Shown piece by piece: positions 8,507 to 17,238 of a stretch of 51,606 nt of DNA. Location of the stretch: contig CAMWSM010000008.1 in NCBI GenBank assembly GCA_947176915.1, positions 1-51,606 on the forward strand, given 5' to 3'. The stretch comes from an uncultured Porphyromonadaceae bacterium. GTDB lineage: Bacteria; Bacteroidota; Bacteroidia; Bacteroidales; Muribaculaceae. The position numbers were made by a program, and so were the translations under genes. The notes under the pieces are model-generated. The model ran no database searches, was not told the origin of the DNA, and saw nothing but the letters and a program-made list of their open reading frames with translations. The stretch's first letter is position 1. Each line of letters opens with the position of its first letter.

Positions 8507-9190
8507 TCAGTCTTTATAGTTACACACTGCGCAACGTTTGCTAAATTCATAGCTTACCGTGAAAGTAAGCGTGGAAAACCAATCGGTATTCTTCATAAAG
8601 CTACTTTTGATTCCAACCGGATCATCGAGGAATTCACCATCAAGACGATCCGTAAAAGTCTTCTTCATAAGAAACTCCAAGCCGAGATTGACTCTCCTGC
8701 TGGGCTTATACTTTACTCCAAAACCAAGCGGAATGGTAAATGCCGCTCCCCCTGTGCCTCCTACCTTCCAGAGAGTAACTCCGAGTCCGGCACATATATA
8801 TGGGGAGAAACGCTTCAGTTTACGGTAGGTTTCCCCGATTCCGTAGTTGAAAAAGTTAAATTCAACAAGTTCTTCAAGCTCATAGAAAGTTGTTGAAAAC
8901 TTATAGTCGTTTCCTTGAGGAAGCACATTGTCCATATTGGCGGCATTCCCGGAAAGTCCTCCGGCAAAAAGATTTGTTTTCAATGCCAGCCGCGGATTCA
9001 TTATATATCTGAACAGGAGCTGCGCATCCCAGGATGGATGGCTCCACAGATTAGCGGAATTGGCATCTCCGAGGTAGCCGGTCAGTCCTAATCCTCCCCC
9101 CGCGTCGAAGCGGTAGTCCTCTTGCGAGAAAGAGTTGACCGCGGTTGCCACAGTCAGGAGCAGGGAAAGAATGAAAGAGGAGCACCTCAT
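8507..9190 (-). CDS. DUF6089 family outer-membrane-like protein
   Basis: A 227-residue protein with a signal peptide (MRCSSFILSLLLTVATAVNS, cleavage near FSQ). A small beta-barrel follows, with alternating strands such as DYRFDAGGGLGLTGYLGD and LGLEFLMKKTFTDRLDG. The frame stays open up to 9301, but those 37 residues look like read-through of the upstream gene and would hide the signal peptide. The ATG at 9190 overlaps the upstream TGA by one base (TGATG), which decides the start. The family is a frequent neighbour of uppS and bamA in Bacteroidales. Its function is unknown. Confidence 0.85.
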   Translation of the reverse strand: MRCSSFILSLLLTVATAVNSFSQEDYRFDAGGGLGLTGYLGDANSANLWSHPSWDAQLLFRYIMNPRLALKTNLFAGGLSGNAANMDNVLPQGNDYKFSTTFYELEELVEFNFFNYGIGETYRKLKRFSPYICAGLGVTLWKVGGTGGAAFTIPLGFGVKYKPSRRVNLGLEFLMKKTFTDRLDGEFLDDPVGIKSSFMKNTDWFSTLTFTVSYEFSKRCAVCNYKD

Positions 9191-10710
9191 CAGATGATCG
9201 GGGTGAAGTTTAGCCTCATAAGGACGCCACGCCATATATCGGAAGAATGCTTGCCATCTGCAGCATAACCTCCGGTAAGGAAAATGTAAGGACAATTCCA
9301 ATAAATTTCTGTCCCTTCAATATCGTAGCTTCCTCTGGTTGCCGATCTCTTGACAAGAGTCCAGTCATCAGCAAGGTCAGCATTCATCTGTCTGTTTATT
9401 ATAAAGGCGCTCATATCCGCGATCTGAGGAAAATCCTCCGGGAGAGACATGGAGGCATTCGTAGAAACCCATGTAACTCCATTGTCGAAAGATGCAAATA
9501 TGGAACGGTTGAGCTCATTCTCTTCGTTGAAACCTCCTATGGCAAGCCAAGCGTCGAAATCTTTGATTTTTGAAGCGGAAGAGGTGTTGCGGAACATTGT
9601 GTATCCTACCAGGCTTGCTCCTTCCATTCTGTAAGGGAGGGAGCCGAGGGTAGCCCATCGGTTTCCATCGAAAGCCCATGTGGCAGAGGATATGGAACCG
9701 TTACGGCAAACGCCTCCTATAAAGAAGCCCGTAGGCTCTTCACTCCATTTATTCTTTACATTGACAAAAGATGAACGGGATCTTACCGGGAAATCGCCGG
9801 GGATAACCTCTCCGACATTCTCGGTGGTCGCGCCATATATGACGTGTCGCCATTCGTCGCCACTCTCCTTGATGCCAATTACGTCATTCTCTCCATAGAT
9901 GCCTATGATTGATTTCCATCCCTCTGCAAGTTCATTCCATGAAACGCCGTCGGCAGAGGAATAGAGGATATCGGAGTCAGAAAGGATATAAAACTCCGAG
10001 GCAGAAGCCACAAGGCTCTCTACATCCGGCTGGAAGGGAAGAGTTATTTCCTTGATTTCCCATTCATTGTTCAAGACATCGGTTGCCTGACAGAGAGAGT
10101 AGGAATGGTCAGCTTCCTCCACCAAAGTATAAGCGACCTCGTTTTTCAACACAGATTTGCTTCTTAAAGGGTCGCTGAGACGTGAGGGCATTTCTGCCAC
10201 CTCCAGTTTTTTCCAACCTATGGAATCGGGATTTTGCTGATGGACATTGACCTTCAGGCGATATTCGATAGTGTTTAATTTATCAAAAGAGGTTACGTTA
10301 AGCACCACCTTTTTTGAGAAATCGATGCTGTCGGTGGTGTTTGAAAGGTAATTCACTTTTTTGATTGTATCTCCCTGTTCGCCAATGACGGCAATTTCTG
10401 CTTTCGACATGGTTGAAGCAAACGATATGACCGGGACGAGCTTAGAGATATTCGCCCCCTTAGGAAGGGAATCGGCATTAAAAATCACCGCATTGTTGAG
10501 GTCGATGGAGAAGAACACCGAATCAAGCGATGCAGCAGCATTCTTATCGGCTTTTAACGAAAAACTATTGACTGCCACGGTGGAAGAGGTAACTGCCACT
10601 TCATCATCTTCCGACTTTTTGGAATCAGAATTACAGGCAACCCATCCTCCCGACAACAGGATTGTTGCCGAAACAATGAAAGCAGTGCGGAAATTGAAAG
10701 ACTTTTTCAT
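9190..10710 (-). CDS. DUF6242 family lipoprotein
   Basis: A 506-residue lipoprotein. The signal peptide ends in a lipobox around GGWVAC (Cys 26), followed by an acidic and serine-rich linker. The N-terminal half (about 45-170) reads like an immunoglobulin-like beta domain. The C-terminal half (about 180-500) has repeated beta-blade features (SADGVSWNELAEGWKS, WAFDGNRWATLGSLPY, SFDNGVTWVS) typical of Kelch or sialidase-like propellers. No catalytic residues are assigned. A TAATTTTG promoter ends only about nine bases before the ATG, so the mRNA may be almost leaderless. It is the first gene of the uppS-bamA run. Confidence 0.85.
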   Translation of the reverse strand: MKKSFNFRTAFIVSATILLSGGWVACNSDSKKSEDDEVAVTSSTVAVNSFSLKADKNAAASLDSVFFSIDLNNAVIFNADSLPKGANISKLVPVISFASTMSKAEIAVIGEQGDTIKKVNYLSNTTDSIDFSKKVVLNVTSFDKLNTIEYRLKVNVHQQNPDSIGWKKLEVAEMPSRLSDPLRSKSVLKNEVAYTLVEEADHSYSLCQATDVLNNEWEIKEITLPFQPDVESLVASASEFYILSDSDILYSSADGVSWNELAEGWKSIIGIYGENDVIGIKESGDEWRHVIYGATTENVGEVIPGDFPVRSRSSFVNVKNKWSEEPTGFFIGGVCRNGSISSATWAFDGNRWATLGSLPYRMEGASLVGYTMFRNTSSASKIKDFDAWLAIGGFNEENELNRSIFASFDNGVTWVSTNASMSLPEDFPQIADMSAFIINRQMNADLADDWTLVKRSATRGSYDIEGTEIYWNCPYIFLTGGYAADGKHSSDIWRGVLMRLNFTPII

Positions 10711-10718
10711 ACAATCTG

Positions 10719-10726
10719 CAAAATTA
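10719..10726 (-). promoter_or_regulatory. Promoter TAATTTTG at the head of the envelope operon
   Basis: An exact -7 consensus on the minus strand ends nine bases before the DUF6242 ATG (10710). Since transcription normally starts four to six bases past this box, the 5' leader would be only a few bases long. Confidence 0.65.
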
Positions 10727-10794
10727 GTATTTCTTGGGAAATTATTAAACAGAAATACCCGTCATTTTTACAATTAAGTCTTTTTTAGTGCTTT

Positions 10795-11727
10795 TTAACT
10801 TCTGAAAATCCTGATTTCATTATTACGGCAGTGTTCTGAGCAGACGAGGTGGAGTCCTTCAGGGAGAGCTGGTGCCTTCAGTCCGTTCCCCAAAGAGAAG
10901 GATGCGGTCTCGACACGTATTTCATCATATAATCCTGCTTCAATAAAGCTTCTAAGCAGGGTTGGCCCACCTTCCACCATAAGGGATGTAATGCCCTCCG
11001 ACCGCAGTCTCTCCACAATAGCATTACAATCTTGCTCTGACTCACAGTCGATAATTTTCGGATTTTTTCCTGCCCAATACCTTACGTCAAGGCGTGGATT
11101 GTCGATGCGGCGGGTATTGGCACCTACAATAATCGATTCCACCGAAGCCCGTTTCCTATGCATCCACACTTTGGAGAGGGGGGAGGAGAAGGCGATTCCG
11201 TAAGGCTCTCCCTCCTCATTGAAGGCTGCCATATAGCCGTCGGCGCTTTGTGCCCATTTAAGGAGAATCCAGGGACGAGGATGTGTCTGCGCCGTCATAA
11301 ACCTTCTGTTGATTTCCATACATTCATCAACCATCACGCCCTCCTTCACCTCAATGCCGGCTTCACGGAGCATTCTTACACCACGTCCTGCCACGAGAGG
11401 ATTAGGATCCGGCGCACCCATCACGACCCTTGGAATGCCGGTCTCAATAATCAATTTGGCGCAAGGTGGTGTCTTGCCGTAATGTGAGCATGGTTCGAGA
11501 GTAACATAAATGGTGGAATCGTGCAGCAGGTGGCGGTCGGTTTCCCTCACAGAGCGAATGGCATTTACTTCGGCATGCGGACCCCCGAACGTCCGGTGAA
11601 AACCTTCTCCGATAATTCTCCCCTCCGCCACGATTACGGCTCCCACCATAGGATTAGGAGCAACGCGCCCTTCACCTCCGTGAGCGAGCTGAAGGGCGCG
11701 TGTCATAAAAATATCATCCTTATTCAT
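10795..11727 (-). CDS. ribD: Riboflavin biosynthesis deaminase/reductase RibD
   Basis: A bifunctional enzyme of riboflavin synthesis: it deaminates the pyrimidine made from GTP, then reduces the ribosyl side chain with NADPH. The deaminase domain (about 1-145) has the zinc motifs HAE (51-53) and PCSHYGKTPPC (79-89). The reductase domain follows, with WILLKWAQSADG, the SIIVGANTRRIDNPRL segment and a GGPTLLRSF motif. At 310 residues it is slightly short but complete. It starts nine bases after the M3 peptidase stop and is probably co-transcribed with it. Confidence 0.95.
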   Translation of the reverse strand: MNKDDIFMTRALQLAHGGEGRVAPNPMVGAVIVAEGRIIGEGFHRTFGGPHAEVNAIRSVRETDRHLLHDSTIYVTLEPCSHYGKTPPCAKLIIETGIPRVVMGAPDPNPLVAGRGVRMLREAGIEVKEGVMVDECMEINRRFMTAQTHPRPWILLKWAQSADGYMAAFNEEGEPYGIAFSSPLSKVWMHRKRASVESIIVGANTRRIDNPRLDVRYWAGKNPKIIDCESEQDCNAIVERLRSEGITSLMVEGGPTLLRSFIEAGLYDEIRVETASFSLGNGLKAPALPEGLHLVCSEHCRNNEIRIFRS

Positions 11728-11736
11728 GAAAAATGA

Positions 11737-13851
11737 TTATTTGTCAAGTCCGCGAAGACGGAGAAGAGCCTTTGTGTCAGGATTATGTCCTGTGAAACGC
11801 TTGAACAGCACCATGGCGTCTTCTGTGTCGCCGCTTTCAAGAATGTTCTTTTTGAAAGATTCTGCTGTCTTTTTGTCGAAAATGCCCTTCTTCTTGAAGA
11901 GTTCCCAAGCGTCAGCTTCAAGCACCTGACTCCACAAATAAGTATAATAGCCTGATGCATAGCCGTCATCGCCGAAGATATGTTTGAAATATGGAGAGCG
12001 ATAGCGGAAAGTTATTTCCTCCGGCATTCCTATTTTCTTTGCATATTCCTTCTCAAATTCCGGAACATTTACGTTTTCACCGTCGCAAGCGCCCCATGCG
12101 AGGTCAAGCAGGGCGGCGCCGGCAAGTTCGGTGGCAGTGAAGCCCTGATTGAATGTGGCGGCAGCGTCAAGTTTTGCCACGAGATCATCCGGAATTGGTT
12201 CGCCCGTCTTGTAGTGCTTGGCGTATGATTTCAACACTTCCGGTTCAAATGCCCAATGCTCATTAATCTGGGAGCAGAGTTCTACGTAGTCGCGATCCAC
12301 ATTGGTGCCGGCGATAGAGCGGTAGGGAGCGCGGGAAAGGATAGCTTGGAGGGCATGACCGAATTCATGGAAAGTGGTTTCCACCTCATCGAGAGTGAGG
12401 AGTGCGGGTTGATCGCCGGCAGGAGGTGTGAAGTTTCCTACATTATATACTATCGGACGACGGTTTCCATCCTCATAAAGTCCGCAACTCTGCAACTGCT
12501 CCATCCATGCTCCCTGACGTTTTGAAGCACGCGGGAAGTAGTCAGTCATAAATACTGCCACATGTTCTCCGGTCTTGCTGTCAACCACTTCATAGACCGT
12601 AACCTCGTCCATATACTTTGGAGCATCCGGCATCTCGATCATCTTGATGCCGTAAAGTTTTTCCGCGCAGTCGAAAAGTCCTTTGCGCACGTTTTCAAGA
12701 GAGAAATAGGGACGCACCTCCGACTCATCGAGGTCGAATTTCTGTTTCTTGACTTTTTCGGCATAATAATAATAATCCCAGGGAGCGATTTTGAATCCTC
12801 CGTTGTTGGCATCGACGTATGCCTGCATATCCTTTACCTCCTCATGAGCACGTTTTACCGCCGGCTCAAACACCTGCAGAAGCAGGTCGGAAGCAGCTTC
12901 GGGAGTCTTTGCCATCACGCGAGAGGTCATCATCTTTGCGAAATTGTCAAAGCCCATTATTTTGGCTTTCTCAGCACGAAGTTTAATGATCTGCTCAATC
13001 ACCGGATAGTTATTGTTCTGTCCGAAAGAAGCGAGTGTGGTGTATCCCTTATAGATCGCCTCACGCAAGCCGCGGTTGTCGGCATATTGAAGGACAGGCA
13101 GACGGCTGGGAGCATGGAGGGTGAACACCCAAAGACCGTCAAGACCGCGAGCTTTGGCAGCTTCGGCAGCCTGAGCTATTGACGACTCGGGGAGTCCGGA
13201 AAGGTCAGCTTCATCATATACAGTAACGAAGAAAGAATTGGTAGCGTTGAGAAGATTCTTGTTGAACTGGATGAAAAGCTGCGACAGACGGTCGTTCACC
13301 TTGATAAGCTCAGCCTTCTTATCGGCAGGAAGAGCGGCTCCGCGTTCTTCAAAGCTTTTATAATATTTTTCCACCACCCGCTTCTGAACCGGAGTGAGCC
13401 CGAGTTTGTCGCGTGAATCGTAGACAGCTTTAATCTTTTGGAACAAAGCATCGTTAAGATTCAGCTGGTTGGAAGCTTCATTCAGAAGAGGAATTGCCTC
13501 TTCCGCCATAGTTGCAAACTCATCTGTAGAGAGTGCGCTGTCATAATGGTAGAACACTCCTGCCACACGGTCGAGAATAGGAGAGATATTTTCCAGCGGA
13601 AGTATAGTATTGTCAAAATCCGGAAGGGCACGGTTTGCCGTTATGGCGAACATGTTCTGTTTCTGTTCCTCGATGCCCGCTTTTATTGCCGGGATAAAAT
13701 CGGAGATCTGAATGTCCTCGAAAGGAGGAATGTTATACTTGTTGGTGTACTCCGACAGGAATGGATTGACGTGTGTCTCTGCCATTGTAGTCAATGTTGG
13801 AGCGGATGCAATGAGTAGGGCAGCCGCTAATTTAAAAAAATGATGTTTCAT
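11737..13851 (-). CDS. M3 family metallopeptidase (dipeptidyl carboxypeptidase type)
   Basis: A zinc peptidase of the oligopeptidase A/Dcp family that degrades short peptides. The signal peptide (about 1-24, ending TTMA) places it in the periplasm, as for peptidyl-dipeptidases. The 704 residues are mostly helical. The HEFGH zinc motif is at 495-499 and the third-ligand region follows about 28 residues later. The length fits the family. The promoter is not clear: the 60 bp upstream are taken up by TTAAG-type repeats. It is followed closely by ribD, with no functional link that I can see. Confidence 0.92.
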   Translation of the reverse strand: MKHHFFKLAAALLIASAPTLTTMAETHVNPFLSEYTNKYNIPPFEDIQISDFIPAIKAGIEEQKQNMFAITANRALPDFDNTILPLENISPILDRVAGVFYHYDSALSTDEFATMAEEAIPLLNEASNQLNLNDALFQKIKAVYDSRDKLGLTPVQKRVVEKYYKSFEERGAALPADKKAELIKVNDRLSQLFIQFNKNLLNATNSFFVTVYDEADLSGLPESSIAQAAEAAKARGLDGLWVFTLHAPSRLPVLQYADNRGLREAIYKGYTTLASFGQNNNYPVIEQIIKLRAEKAKIMGFDNFAKMMTSRVMAKTPEAASDLLLQVFEPAVKRAHEEVKDMQAYVDANNGGFKIAPWDYYYYAEKVKKQKFDLDESEVRPYFSLENVRKGLFDCAEKLYGIKMIEMPDAPKYMDEVTVYEVVDSKTGEHVAVFMTDYFPRASKRQGAWMEQLQSCGLYEDGNRRPIVYNVGNFTPPAGDQPALLTLDEVETTFHEFGHALQAILSRAPYRSIAGTNVDRDYVELCSQINEHWAFEPEVLKSYAKHYKTGEPIPDDLVAKLDAAATFNQGFTATELAGAALLDLAWGACDGENVNVPEFEKEYAKKIGMPEEITFRYRSPYFKHIFGDDGYASGYYTYLWSQVLEADAWELFKKKGIFDKKTAESFKKNILESGDTEDAMVLFKRFTGHNPDTKALLRLRGLDK

Positions 13852-13859
13852 ATAATATA

Positions 13860-13918
13860 AGATGTTAAGATGTTAAGAATTAAGATTTAAGAAGTTAAGA
13901 AGTTAAGAATTAAGGTGG
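13860..13918. repeat. GTTAAGA repeat tract (site B)
   Basis: Eight to nine units of TTAAG separated by two to four bases (AT, AAT, ATT, AAG), on the plus strand. It fills the junction between the EEP hydrolase stop and the M3 peptidase start. Confidence 0.8.
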
Positions 13919-13960
13919 GTAGAGGTAGTCATCTTATTTTCTAATATTCTAACTTTCTTG

Positions 13961-15079
13961 TTACTTTTCTTTTTTTGTGAATTCAAACTCTCCGATAAGC
14001 GGATAATGGTCTGATGTATTGATTTTGTCTACCTTCACTTTAAGCGCACGCAGATTGCCGCGATAGAGCATCTGGTCGATGTGAAAATAGAACCCATGGA
14101 GATTATAGGTGATAGCCGGACCGAAGTTTGTTTCCACGTAGGCATCATTCATATCCTCACCGCGAATCAGATTATAAGTCCAGGATGCCGGCACGTCATT
14201 GAAATCACCGCAGACAATAAGAGGGGCCGAGGGGCGTAAAGTGTTTATGGCTTCTCTGAGGGCATTCGCATTTTCGGCACGCTGGCGGAAAGCATTGCGG
14301 AGTTTGTGCATTATAGAGCCTTTCAGTTCTTTCATACTCTCTTTTGCTCCTTCTACGCTCTTCATGTCTTTCATCACGTTACGTTCCTCCGGAGAAAGAT
14401 CGTAAGAATAGAGATGCACCATTCCGATATTGAGTATGTTTCCACCGGGAAAGTTCACCTTAAAGAAATCATAGCGAGGCTGAAGTCCTCCGCGAGTGTC
14501 AGTGAGGCCCACCTGGCTGACGGGGTATTTGGAGAGCACCTTTATGTCGGTAGTTGAAAGTCCGGCGCGGAAAGGATACTTCCTTATAAGGCTGTCAATG
14601 AGTTGGGGACTTGCCTTCTTTAATTCGGCAGGACTGAAATTGAGAAGTTCGGCAAGGCAGATCACATCGGCATCCGAATTAATCATAAATTCGACAGCCC
14701 GATTGCTCCCATAATCAGGTTTACGTATATCATCTGTATGGAGTACATTCCATGAAATTATTTTAAAAGTGCGTGAGCCTTCCTCAGGGCTTTTTCCCGA
14801 AGAGAGGGGAAATGCAAGTCCAAGGGGAGCGGCGCACACCACGAGTGTGAGCACTCCGAGAGCGGTGAAAATCACTTTTCTCTGAATAAGCCAGAAGAGA
14901 ATAAGCACTCCGGTTAGAATTGCAAAATAGGGGAGGGCAAGACAAAGAACGGCAGGAAAGGTGAGATAGTCGGGATTCATTTTTCCTCCGTAGGCGGATA
15001 TAATGGTTAGAAGAAAGATTATCACCGAGATAATTCTCATAACCATTCGGAATATTGGATTTATAAGAGGCAATTTCAT
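13961..15079 (-). CDS. Membrane-anchored endonuclease/exonuclease/phosphatase family protein
   Basis: The first 95 residues hold three hydrophobic segments (about 12-30, 40-62, 68-92). An EEP domain (about 105-370) follows, facing the periplasm or outside. Family residues visible are ISWNVLH (Asn), CLAEL (catalytic Glu), CGDFND (Asp and Asn) and SDHYPLIGEF (the final Asp-His pair). EEP enzymes cleave phosphodiesters in DNA, phospholipids or other substrates; which one applies here cannot be told. The 372-residue architecture is common in Bacteroidales. It lies just downstream of two rhomboid protease genes and may be read with them. Confidence 0.9.
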   Translation of the reverse strand: MKLPLINPIFRMVMRIISVIIFLLTIISAYGGKMNPDYLTFPAVLCLALPYFAILTGVLILFWLIQRKVIFTALGVLTLVVCAAPLGLAFPLSSGKSPEEGSRTFKIISWNVLHTDDIRKPDYGSNRAVEFMINSDADVICLAELLNFSPAELKKASPQLIDSLIRKYPFRAGLSTTDIKVLSKYPVSQVGLTDTRGGLQPRYDFFKVNFPGGNILNIGMVHLYSYDLSPEERNVMKDMKSVEGAKESMKELKGSIMHKLRNAFRQRAENANALREAINTLRPSAPLIVCGDFNDVPASWTYNLIRGEDMNDAYVETNFGPAITYNLHGFYFHIDQMLYRGNLRALKVKVDKINTSDHYPLIGEFEFTKKEK

Positions 15080-15131
15080 ATCTTAAAAAAAACAATTAAT
15101 GTGGCATGGATTAAATTGCTGAAATTCCATT

Positions 15132-15989
15132 TCAGTTATCTATTTTGCGTGACAGGGCGTTAAGCTCCCTTTTTTCAACATTAGTCAGTGAGGCGTATCC
15201 CGAAATTCTGATTTTATCCAAAAGTTGATCAAGGCGCTCCATGTCGGAAAGACGGTTCGCTGCCATTTTTGCAACTGCTGCTCCATCCCGTCTTACGTTT
15301 CTTTGTGGATGAAGATGAATTCTTGAAGGGCGACGGAAGGCAAATGTCTTGGATAAGTCTGTGCCTTGTTTTAGGAGGAGCGAGAAAATAATTCCGAATA
15401 GGAGACCGCCTATGTGTGCCGCCTGTGCGCCTGTATTGCCGCCTCCTACTCCCAGGAAGGTAAGGATGACACATCCTGCAGCGACCCATTTGAGTTTTAC
15501 TTCTCCAAAAAGGAAAAGCATAAGGCGAAGATCGGGCGTACGGAATGCGCAAGCAGTAATGATGGCAAGGACAGAGGCAGAAGCTCCGGAAAGGTAAGCT
15601 AAGGAGGGACCTGTCGCCAAAGAGGAGAGAATGTAGAGCAGAGCACCGGTTACTCCTCCGCCAATATATAGTGTGAGTAGATGAGGGTCGGAGAGTGTGG
15701 TTTGAAGCAACCTGCCGAACCAGAACAGCCATAGCATATTGAAAAGGAGATGGAGAAAGGAATATTGCGTCACCATATACGTAAGGCATGTCCAGGGGGT
15801 GCGGAGAAATGCAGCAGGAAAAGATGAGACGCAGAGCCATTGCATAGTGAAGTTGCCTGCAAATCCCGCTTTATTTCCGATAAGAGTAGCTACCCACACG
15901 CAAATAAAGACTGCCCCATTGATCATCAAGAGCCATATAAGGGCTTTTGAACCGCATATACGGGAGAATTTATCAGTAATAGCCGCCAT
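15132..15989 (-). CDS. Rhomboid family intramembrane serine protease (second of a pair)
   Basis: A 285-residue multi-pass protein. The catalytic serine lies in a GASAS motif (YLSGASASVLAI) and the histidine in AAHIGGLLFGI, with six hydrophobic segments around them. A basic cytoplasmic tail of about 90 residues follows, ending in helices (MERLDQLLDKIRISG). The frame is open to 16103, but those residues overlap the first rhomboid gene and contain no start context. The ATG at 15989 overlaps the upstream stop by 17 bp and gives a clean N-terminus (MAAITDKFSR). It probably cleaves membrane proteins; substrates are unknown. Confidence 0.9.
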   Translation of the reverse strand: MAAITDKFSRICGSKALIWLLMINGAVFICVWVATLIGNKAGFAGNFTMQWLCVSSFPAAFLRTPWTCLTYMVTQYSFLHLLFNMLWLFWFGRLLQTTLSDPHLLTLYIGGGVTGALLYILSSLATGPSLAYLSGASASVLAIITACAFRTPDLRLMLFLFGEVKLKWVAAGCVILTFLGVGGGNTGAQAAHIGGLLFGIIFSLLLKQGTDLSKTFAFRRPSRIHLHPQRNVRRDGAAVAKMAANRLSDMERLDQLLDKIRISGYASLTNVEKRELNALSRKIDN

Positions 15990-16737
15990 GAAGAGTGCCT
16001 TTCTTTTTCCAGTAGAGTAGAACCAAAAGACCGAACAACATGCCTCCGAGGTGGGCGAAATGTGCCACCATATCTGCATTGCCGAGACCAAGGAAAAATT
16101 CAATCACGCCATAGCCGATCACCATATATTTCGCCTTGATAGGAATAGGAATAAAGAACAGATAGAGCGGCTGGTTTGGGAATATGAAGCCATATCCAAG
16201 CAGGAGGCCGTACACAGCGCCTGAAGCGCCTACTGTTATCATCATGTTCTTGAACATCTCGATATTGGCAATCCATCCGGAATCGCCGGCAGCCACCGCT
16301 TGCTCTACGAGTATCTTTGCATTGTCGTAAGTGATCAGATTCTGGCGTGATATGGCAGATATGTAGTCATGCATATAAGTGAGCGCCCATACGAGTTCCT
16401 GCACCAAAGCGGCTCCGATTCCACATATAAAATAGAATACAAAATATCTCCGTGAGCCCCATATCCTTTCAAGCGTAGAACCGAACATCCATAGAGTGAA
16501 CATATTAAAAATCACATGCGCCGGATTGTTGGGGGCGTGGATGAACATATATGTGATGAATTGTGCCGGATTGAAATCTGATGCCGCGATGAAATGGAGT
16601 CCTCCGAAATCAAGGGCAAAATTAGCGAAGCGGGAGAAGAGAGCCTCCGCCAGCCAGATAATAAGATTTATTATAATAAGATTTTTGGTGACCGGCGGAA
16701 TAGACGCGAAGAAGCCACCACGATTTGATTGAAACAT
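15973..16737 (-). CDS. Rhomboid family intramembrane serine protease (first of a pair)
   Basis: A 254-residue rhomboid with six membrane segments. It has the catalytic Ser in GASGAVYGLLLGYG and the catalytic His in HFAHLGGMLFG. The family HxxxN segment is visible as HVIFNMFTLW. An insert with several polar residues (about 115-160) lies before the Ser helix. A TTG-N20-TAATTTTG promoter ends five bases before the ATG, so the transcript is probably leaderless. The second rhomboid follows with overlapping reading frames, so the two are made together and could cooperate or work on related substrates. Confidence 0.92.
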   Translation of the reverse strand: MFQSNRGGFFASIPPVTKNLIIINLIIWLAEALFSRFANFALDFGGLHFIAASDFNPAQFITYMFIHAPNNPAHVIFNMFTLWMFGSTLERIWGSRRYFVFYFICGIGAALVQELVWALTYMHDYISAISRQNLITYDNAKILVEQAVAAGDSGWIANIEMFKNMMITVGASGAVYGLLLGYGFIFPNQPLYLFFIPIPIKAKYMVIGYGVIEFFLGLGNADMVAHFAHLGGMLFGLLVLLYWKKKGTLHGGYY

Positions 16738-16741
16738 ATTG

Positions 16742-16772
16742 CAAAATTACAAAAGTATATTGGAAATCACAA
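16742..16772 (-). promoter_or_regulatory. Consensus promoter abutting the rhomboid start
   Basis: On the minus strand TTG (16772-16770), 20 bases, then TAATTTTG (16749-16742). The ATG begins at 16737, about where transcription should start, which predicts a leaderless mRNA. Confidence 0.7.
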
Positions 16773-16856
16773 CATTTTCAGAGGTTCGGTTGTTGATAAA
16801 ATGAAAAAGCGGTTGATATGCCGTAAATGTTAACATTATAAAGAATAGTTATAACT

Positions 16857-17120
16857 ATGAACAAAGGAGACCTTGTAAATGAAATAGCTGCGAAAGCCGG
16901 TATTAATAAGCAGACGGCGAAGGCAGCTCTTGATGCTTGTCTTGAATCAATTGAACAGGCGCTTGCTAATGATGATAAAGTGCAGCTTATCGGTTTCGGT
17001 ACTTTCTCCGTTGTAGAGAAGCCTGAACGCACAGGCGTCAATCCTCAGACCAAGGAGAAAATCACTATTGCAGCCCGCAAGACCGTTAAGTTCAAACCCA
17101 CACCTGATCTCGGCAAGTAA
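16857..17120 (+). CDS. HU family DNA-binding protein
   Basis: A small basic nucleoid protein of 87 residues that bends DNA as a dimer. It starts MNKGDLVNEIAAKAGINK. The dimerisation helices (about 1-45) are followed by GFGTFSVVEKPERTG and the DNA-arm region with the conserved proline (GVNPQTKEK), and it ends KFKPTPDLGK. It is a standard HU of the 90-residue class, not one of the longer Bacteroidales HU-like proteins. It is monocistronic, with a strong terminator 50 bp downstream. Confidence 0.95.
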   Translation: MNKGDLVNEIAAKAGINKQTAKAALDACLESIEQALANDDKVQLIGFGTFSVVEKPERTGVNPQTKEKITIAARKTVKFKPTPDLGK

Positions 17121-17166
17121 GAATTTTAATGTATGTAACTCAAGACAATCTTTTATGATTGTAAAA

Positions 17167-17205
17167 GCAACGGCAACCTCGATTCGAGATTGCCGTTGTT
17201 TTGAA
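17167..17205 (+). terminator. Terminator of the HU gene
   Basis: CAACGGCAA and TTGCCGTTG form a 9-bp stem, with a further CTCG/CGAG inner stem, followed by TTTTG. Confidence 0.85.
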
Positions 17206-17238
17206 TATTAATCGTAAACTTAATCCTGACTATTATAT

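Noticed and set aside
9191..9301. A 37-residue N-terminal extension of the DUF6089 protein
   Set aside because: It overlaps the upstream gene and would bury the signal peptide; the ATG at 9190 is the natural start.
12562..13182. A 206-codon ORF antisense to the M3 peptidase
   Set aside because: A shadow ORF; the real gene has a signal peptide and the HEFGH motif on the other strand.
15229..15840. A 203-codon ORF on the same strand within the second rhomboid gene
   Set aside because: Out-of-frame shadow with Ser/Arg/Pro-rich composition; the rhomboid frame has the catalytic motifs.
15990..16103. A 38-residue N-terminal extension of the second rhomboid
   Set aside because: It lies within the first rhomboid gene; ATG 15989 gives the normal start.
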